Origin: DATCLA01 sp036564195
Lineage (GTDB): Bacteria; Bacillota; UBA4882; UBA8346
NCBI GenBank assembly: GCA_036564195.1
Contig: DATCLA010000141.1
Coordinates: forward strand, 1 to 36,538
Length of the DNA: 36,538 nt
Direction: 5' to 3'
The number at the start of each line of letters is the position of its first letter. Within the stretch, counting starts at the first letter, position 1. Below, one piece after another: positions 32,502-36,538 of the stretch. Position numbers and translations under genes: made by a program. Below the pieces are notes generated by a model, which did no database searches, was not told the DNA's origin, and saw nothing but the letters and a program-made list of their open reading frames with translations.

Positions 32502-33530
32502 ATGAACTCTAAAAAATCATTGGTCCTGATCACCGGATTGGCCCTAAGCTTAATGTTGGGGTGCAGGGAACTTACTGGAAGAGAGATTAAAAAACCGGAG
32601 CCACCGCAGATTATGCATAAACCCAAAATCTTAGCTTTTTATGAAGAAGGTTGGGGCGGAATTTACAGCGGCTCGCTGGCGCGGCTTAAGGAAGTCAGAA
32701 CCAAGGTGGACCTGGTCTGCCCGGTCTGGTTGGGCCTGAAAGCCGATGGCCGGGTGGGTTGGGAGAAGACTAACACCGAGGCAGCCCGGTTTTTCAGCCA
32801 AACTAAACTTAACTTTTTAGTCCTGGTAACCGCCGGTTCGGGTCAAAACAGTTCCGCCATTCTTGCCGATGCGGCGCGGCGTCGGAATGCGGTAAGTACA
32901 ATTAGCGGCTACGTAAAGAAGGTTAGGGCCCAGGGGGTTTGCTTGGATTTTGAATATATTAATCCAGGTTTAAAAGCTAACCTAACCTTGTTGGCTAAAG
33001 AGTTAAAATCAAACCTGGCCGGTAAAAAATTGTTGGTGGCGGTCTTTCCCTACGTGGACTGGGACGAGCCCACTCGTAAGGCTTATGATTACCGTAGTTT
33101 GGGTAAGGTCTGTGATGGGATCATTGTGATGACATACGACCAGCACCGGCCGTCTGATTTACCGGGTCCAATCGCCGCACGGGACTGGGTTAAAGCTAAC
33201 TTGGATTATGCGCTTACCCAAACAGAGTATTCAAAGTTATGGCTGGGAGTCGGGGGTTACGGATACCGTTGGCAAAGTGGGAAGAAGCGCGCTACTGCCT
33301 TACCGGCTTGGTATTGCCGGAAGCAAGCTATTCAAAAAGGGATTACCGACAGTTATGATCCTGAAACCGGAAACGACTATCTTCAGTACCAGGAAAAAGG
33401 CAATACCTATACGATCTGGTGGGAAGGACCCCGGGGTGCCCAGGAAAAGTTGGCGCTGGCAGCTAAATATAATTTAGCCGGTGTGGCGTTGTGGCGCTTG
33501 GGTTATGAGGAACCAGAGTTTTGGAAATAG
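32502..33530 (+). CDS. Glycoside hydrolase family 18-like lipoprotein
   Basis: A 342-residue exported protein. The N-terminus (KKSLVLITGLALSLMLGC) is a lipoprotein-type signal with Cys21 as likely lipid site, although the -3 residue (Met) is not ideal. The rest reads as a GH18 barrel of the spore-hydrolase type (YaaH/SleL-like). It starts PKILAFYEEGWGG, with the strand carrying the catalytic acid at GVCLDFEYINP (Asp149, Glu151), then IVMTYDQHRPSD and ALWRLGYEEPEFW at the end. Only the last Asp and Glu of the DxxDxDxE motif are kept. Such enzymes cut GlcNAc-MurNAc or GlcNAc polymers, so wall or cortex cleavage is the likely role. ATG 32502 is chosen with AAAAGG upstream. Confidence 0.82.
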   Translation: MNSKKSLVLITGLALSLMLGCRELTGREIKKPEPPQIMHKPKILAFYEEGWGGIYSGSLARLKEVRTKVDLVCPVWLGLKADGRVGWEKTNTEAARFFSQTKLNFLVLVTAGSGQNSSAILADAARRRNAVSTISGYVKKVRAQGVCLDFEYINPGLKANLTLLAKELKSNLAGKKLLVAVFPYVDWDEPTRKAYDYRSLGKVCDGIIVMTYDQHRPSDLPGPIAARDWVKANLDYALTQTEYSKLWLGVGGYGYRWQSGKKRATALPAWYCRKQAIQKGITDSYDPETGNDYLQYQEKGNTYTIWWEGPRGAQEKLALAAKYNLAGVALWRLGYEEPEFWK

Positions 33531-33615
33531 ACAACTAAACCTCAAGGGAAGCGAGATGCGATTTTCGGCAATTACTATGGTTTACTGCCAATCACGGATT
33601 AAAGGAGGGCGTTAA

Positions 33616-34710
33616 ATGAAACCAAACCAGATCATGGTGGCTTACGGAGAACGGATTCCGGAAATGGTCACTGCTTTGCTGGAACGGATCAAACCAGAAC
33701 AACAGCTTAAGCCCGGCGCCAAAATCGGCCTCAAACCCAATTTGGTGCTGGATAAACCGGCGGCATCCGGCGCTACTACTCACCCGGAGATTGTTGCCGC
33801 CATCATCAGTTATTTTCAGGCCCGGGGCTATCAAAACCTGTGGATCATGGAGGGTTCCTGGGTAGGCGCTCAGACCCGCCGAGCTTTTCAAACTTGCGGC
33901 TATACGGAAGTGGCGCAAAAATACAAGGTACCGCTGGTTGATTTAAAGACCGACCGGACGGTGGTTAAGCAAAGCAGTGCTATGACATTGAAGGTTTGTG
34001 CTCAACCGCTGGACGTTGACTATCTAATTAATTTACCGGTGTTAAAAGCGCATTGCCAGACGAAACTAACCTGTGCCTTGAAGAATTTGAAAGGTTGTAT
34101 TCCCGATAGTGAAAAGCGCCGTTTTCATACGCTGGGTCTTCATAAGCCCATAGCGCATCTGGCAGCCGTCCTGCCGGTCCACTTGACAATTGTGGACGCC
34201 ATTTGCGGGGATCTGACCTTTGAAGAAGGGGGTAACCCGGTACCGATGGGTAGGATTATTGCCGGGGTCGATCCGGTATTAATCGATACTTACGCTGCTG
34301 CGCTGATCGGCCTGGAGGCGGCGGAGGTTCCCTATATCACCATAGCCGGGCAATTAGGAGTCGGCACAACCGACTTGGCCGCAGCAGCGATCTTTGAGTT
34401 GAACCCGGAGGCCAAAAGCAGTGTCATTCCCCGGTTATCCAGCCGTGTCCAGAGTTTGGCCAGGTATATCGAAGCGCGTCAGGCTTGTTCCGCTTGTTAC
34501 GGGAGTCTGATCCATGCCCTGCAGCGGCTGGATGAGGAGGGGAGTTTAGCTGAGCTGCAAGGGAGCAAGATCAAGATCGGTCAGGGGTTTCGCAGCGTAG
34601 CCGGCGCCGGACCGGGAGTAGGTTCTTGTACCCGGAAGCTGGACCACTCCTTACCCGGTTGTCCGCCGCCTGCCTTAGAGATTAAAAAGTTCCTCCAGGA
34701 GTTATTGTAA
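33616..34710 (+). CDS. DUF362 protein with a four-cysteine C-terminal segment
   Basis: A 364-residue cytosolic protein of the DUF362 family. The N-terminal lobe has KIGLKPNLV and THPEIV, the middle has INLPVLKAHCQTKLTCALKN and GRIIAGVDPVLIDTYAA. The end bears ACSACYG (Cys291, Cys294) and GSCTRKLDHSLPGCPPP (Cys338, Cys349), four cysteines that could hold an Fe-S cluster. Family members are often found with ferredoxins or corrinoid proteins; no reaction is established. AAAGGAGGG precedes ATG 33616. It lies 85 bases after the GH18-like gene and before a terminator, so the two may share a transcript, though their functions look unrelated. Confidence 0.85.
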   Translation: MKPNQIMVAYGERIPEMVTALLERIKPEQQLKPGAKIGLKPNLVLDKPAASGATTHPEIVAAIISYFQARGYQNLWIMEGSWVGAQTRRAFQTCGYTEVAQKYKVPLVDLKTDRTVVKQSSAMTLKVCAQPLDVDYLINLPVLKAHCQTKLTCALKNLKGCIPDSEKRRFHTLGLHKPIAHLAAVLPVHLTIVDAICGDLTFEEGGNPVPMGRIIAGVDPVLIDTYAAALIGLEAAEVPYITIAGQLGVGTTDLAAAAIFELNPEAKSSVIPRLSSRVQSLARYIEARQACSACYGSLIHALQRLDEEGSLAELQGSKIKIGQGFRSVAGAGPGVGSCTRKLDHSLPGCPPPALEIKKFLQELL

Positions 34711-34730
34711 GTTGATGTTTTATTTAGCAA

Positions 34731-34768
34731 AAGAGCTGCCTCATTGGAGACAGCTCTTATTGTTTCTT
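34731..34768. terminator. Bidirectional terminator between DUF362 and groEL
   Basis: AAGAGCTG-CCTC (34731-34742) pairs with GAG-A-CAGCTCTT (34747-34758) with a small mismatch. T-rich sequence follows on the plus strand, and A-rich sequence (T-rich on the minus strand) precedes it. Confidence 0.7.
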
Positions 34769-34777
34769 ATTACAGGT

Positions 34778-36397
34778 TTAGTAATCCATTCCGCCAGGAG
34801 CCGGAGGGGTTACCGGGGGCTTCGGTTCGGGAATCTCAGCCACCAGGCTTTCGGTGGTTAACAACATCGCGGCGATACTGGCGGCGTTTTGCAACGCGCT
34901 GCGGGTTACCTTGGCCGGGTCAATGATTCCCGCTTGAACCATATCCACATATTCACCGGTAAGGGCGTTATAACCCCGGCCGGCTGACATGGCGCTGACT
35001 TTTTCAACGATAACCGATCCTTCAACACCGGAGTTGTTGGCAATCTGTTTTAACGGTTCGGCTAAAGCTTTCCGGACAATGGCAATACCGGTAGCGACAT
35101 CACCCTCAGCTTTGATTTTGTCGAGGGCCGGGGCAGCTTGTAGCAGTGCGACACCGCCGCCGGGGACGACTCCTTCTTCAACTGCGGCCCGGGTAGCCGA
35201 AAGGGCATCTTCGATCCGGAGTTTCTTCTCCTTCATCTCGGTTTCAGTAGCGGCACCAACTTGGATTACAGCGACACCGCCCGACAATTTTGCTAACCGT
35301 TCTTGGAGTTTCTCCCGATCATAATCAGAAGTGGTATCTTCGATCTGAACTTTAATCTGGTGAATCCTGTTTTTAATTTCTTGGTTATTACCTTTGCCAT
35401 CCACAATGGTGGTCTCTTCTTTGGTGACTTTAACCTGACGGGCTTGACCTAACATCTGAATGGTGGTGTTTTCCAAAGTGGCGCCAACTTCTTCGGAGAT
35501 TACCTGGCCACCGGTGAGGGTAGCGATATCACCCAGCATTGCTTTGCGACGGTCACCGAAACCGGGGGCTTTCACCGCCACTACGTTTAAGGTACCGCGC
35601 AACTTATTGACTACCAGGGTAGCCAGAGCTTCGCCTTCAATATCTTCGGCAATTAACAGGAGCGGCTTACCCATTTGCATTACCTTCTCCAAGATGGGGA
35701 GGAGGTCTTTAATCAGGGTGATCTTCTTATCGGTAATTAAAATATAGGGGTCATCGAGTACCGCTTCCATCCGTTCGGAGTCGGTGACCATGTAAGGAGA
35801 GACATAACCGCGGTCAAACTGCATTCCTTCGACAACTTCCAGATTAGTCCCCATGGTTTTGGATTCTTCAACGGTGATTACTCCGTCTTTACCCACTTTT
35901 TCCATGGCCTCGGCAATCAGTTTGCCTATTTCATCATCGCCAGCGGAGATTGCCGCAACTTGCGAGATGGATTCCTTTTTATCTACAGGTTTGCTGACCT
36001 TCTTAATTTCGTCAACCACTACATTAACTGCTTTTTCAATCCCTTTTTTCAAGATCATCGGATTGGCACCGGCCGCCACGTTTTTCAGGCCTTCCCTAAC
36101 CATTGCCTGGGCCAGTAAAGTTGCGGTAGTGGTCCCGTCACCGGCAATATCATTGGTTTTGGTGGCGACTTCCTTAGCCAACTGGGCGCCCATATTTTCA
36201 AAGGGGTCTTTCAATTCAATTTCTTTAGCAATGGTTACACCGTCGTTGGTAATTGTCGGTGAACCGTATTTTTTATCAAGGACAACGTTACGTCCTTTGG
36301 GGCCTAAGGTGATTTTCACGGCATCAGCCAGAGTATTGACGCCGCGTTCCAGCGCATGACGCGCTTCTTCTCCAAATAGAATCTGTTTTCCCGCCAT
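34778..36397 (-). CDS. groEL: Chaperonin GroEL (Hsp60)
   Basis: A 539-residue class I chaperonin subunit that forms the 14-mer folding chamber. Standard markers are visible: LGPKGRNVVLDKKYGSPTITNDGVTIAKEIEL near the N-terminus, AGDGTTTATLLAQAM with the ATPase Asp, and VVEGMQFDRGYVSPYM. EEGVVPGGGVALL is in the equatorial return. The C-terminus ends GGMDY, shorter than the GGM-repeat tail of E. coli. ATG 36397 has AGGAGGTTGAG upstream. It is the second gene after groES on the minus strand. Confidence 0.99.
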   Translation of the reverse strand: MAGKQILFGEEARHALERGVNTLADAVKITLGPKGRNVVLDKKYGSPTITNDGVTIAKEIELKDPFENMGAQLAKEVATKTNDIAGDGTTTATLLAQAMVREGLKNVAAGANPMILKKGIEKAVNVVVDEIKKVSKPVDKKESISQVAAISAGDDEIGKLIAEAMEKVGKDGVITVEESKTMGTNLEVVEGMQFDRGYVSPYMVTDSERMEAVLDDPYILITDKKITLIKDLLPILEKVMQMGKPLLLIAEDIEGEALATLVVNKLRGTLNVVAVKAPGFGDRRKAMLGDIATLTGGQVISEEVGATLENTTIQMLGQARQVKVTKEETTIVDGKGNNQEIKNRIHQIKVQIEDTTSDYDREKLQERLAKLSGGVAVIQVGAATETEMKEKKLRIEDALSATRAAVEEGVVPGGGVALLQAAPALDKIKAEGDVATGIAIVRKALAEPLKQIANNSGVEGSVIVEKVSAMSAGRGYNALTGEYVDMVQAGIIDPAKVTRSALQNAASIAAMLLTTESLVAEIPEPKPPVTPPAPGGMDY

Positions 36398-36435
36398 ATC
36401 AGCTCAACCTCCTATTTAAACTATCAAAACTTTAA

Positions 36436-36538
36436 TTATTCAGGAAGAACTGCTAGAATATCATTTTCTTTCAAAACCATATATTCTTCCCCGTCCAGCT
36501 TAACCTCTGTCCCGGCATATTTGGCAAACAGGACTTTT
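36436..36538 (-). CDS. groES: Co-chaperonin GroES, C-terminal end (partial)
   Basis: The last 34 codons are visible: the frame reads KVLFAKYAGTEVKL, then GEEYMVLKENDILAVL, stopping at 36436. This is the conserved end of GroES, the lid of the GroEL chamber. It lies 38 bases upstream of groEL in the normal groESL order; the rest of the gene and any CIRCE/HrcA operator are outside the window. Confidence 0.97.
   Translation of the reverse strand, partial: KVLFAKYAGTEVKLDGEEYMVLKENDILAVLPE

Noticed and set aside
35853..36359. Plus-strand ORF of 168 codons inside groEL
   Set aside because: Antisense shadow rich in Ser/Thr/Ile with no ribosome site; groEL is certain.
1..36538. CRISPR arrays, tRNA/rRNA genes, intact insertion sequences
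   Set aside because: I saw no regularly spaced direct repeats, no tRNA cloverleaf, no rRNA sequence and no transposase frame in either strand.

Overview
The window looks like part of the chromosome of an anaerobic, fermentative, endospore-forming member of the Bacillota (Firmicutes) with moderate GC. The evidence is a SpoVA cluster, a full [FeFe]-hydrogenase maturation set (hydE, hydF, hydG), a T-box leader, strong GGAGG ribosome binding sites and frequent TTG/GTG starts. A sugar-binding protein with a signal peptide but no lipobox, a NagZ without a signal peptide, and AnmK hint at a diderm lineage (for example Limnochordia/Hydrogenispora-like). That placement is inference.

Layout. 1-1775: the tail of an oligopeptide ABC ATPase and a convergent SLC6-type (NSS) sodium symporter. 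1962-5041: an isoleucine-type T-box leader controlling ilvD and a BASS-family carrier. 5048-5325: a promoter, a roughly 205-nt rod-like non-coding RNA resembling 6S RNA, and a terminator. 5477-9331: a small secreted protein, an acyl-CoA synthetase with its own promoter, and a convergent MATE exporter broken by one frameshift. 9332-10166: a long gene-poor stretch with a possible membrane-gene relic, a terminator and a REP-like inverted repeat.

10167-18882: three proteins related to 2-hydroxyacyl-CoA dehydratase subunits (one DUF2229/COG3580-like, two HgdB/COG3581-like), a HAD phosphatase and a BadF/HgdC-type activase. They look like the separated parts of the large fused activase-DUF2229 proteins of anaerobes, whose substrate is unknown. 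A minus-strand spore island lies between the first protein and the rest: DUF1657, DUF421-DUF1657 fusion, spoVAC, spoVAD, spoVAEb, DUF1657. Its gene order resembles the mobile spoVA2mob operons linked to spore heat resistance.

19459-26500: a peptidoglycan amino-sugar recycling operon (murQ, ABC binding protein, two permeases, nagZ, anmK) that probably imports and degrades GlcNAc/MurNAc-containing wall fragments. 26528-30869: a TM1266-like regulator followed by hydE-hydF-hydG, preceded by a strong promoter, a multi-helix leader and an intrinsic terminator. This is a candidate riboswitch that I cannot assign to a known class. 31033-36538: a CDF metal exporter, a GH18-like lipoprotein, a DUF362 protein, and groEL with the end of groES on the minus strand.
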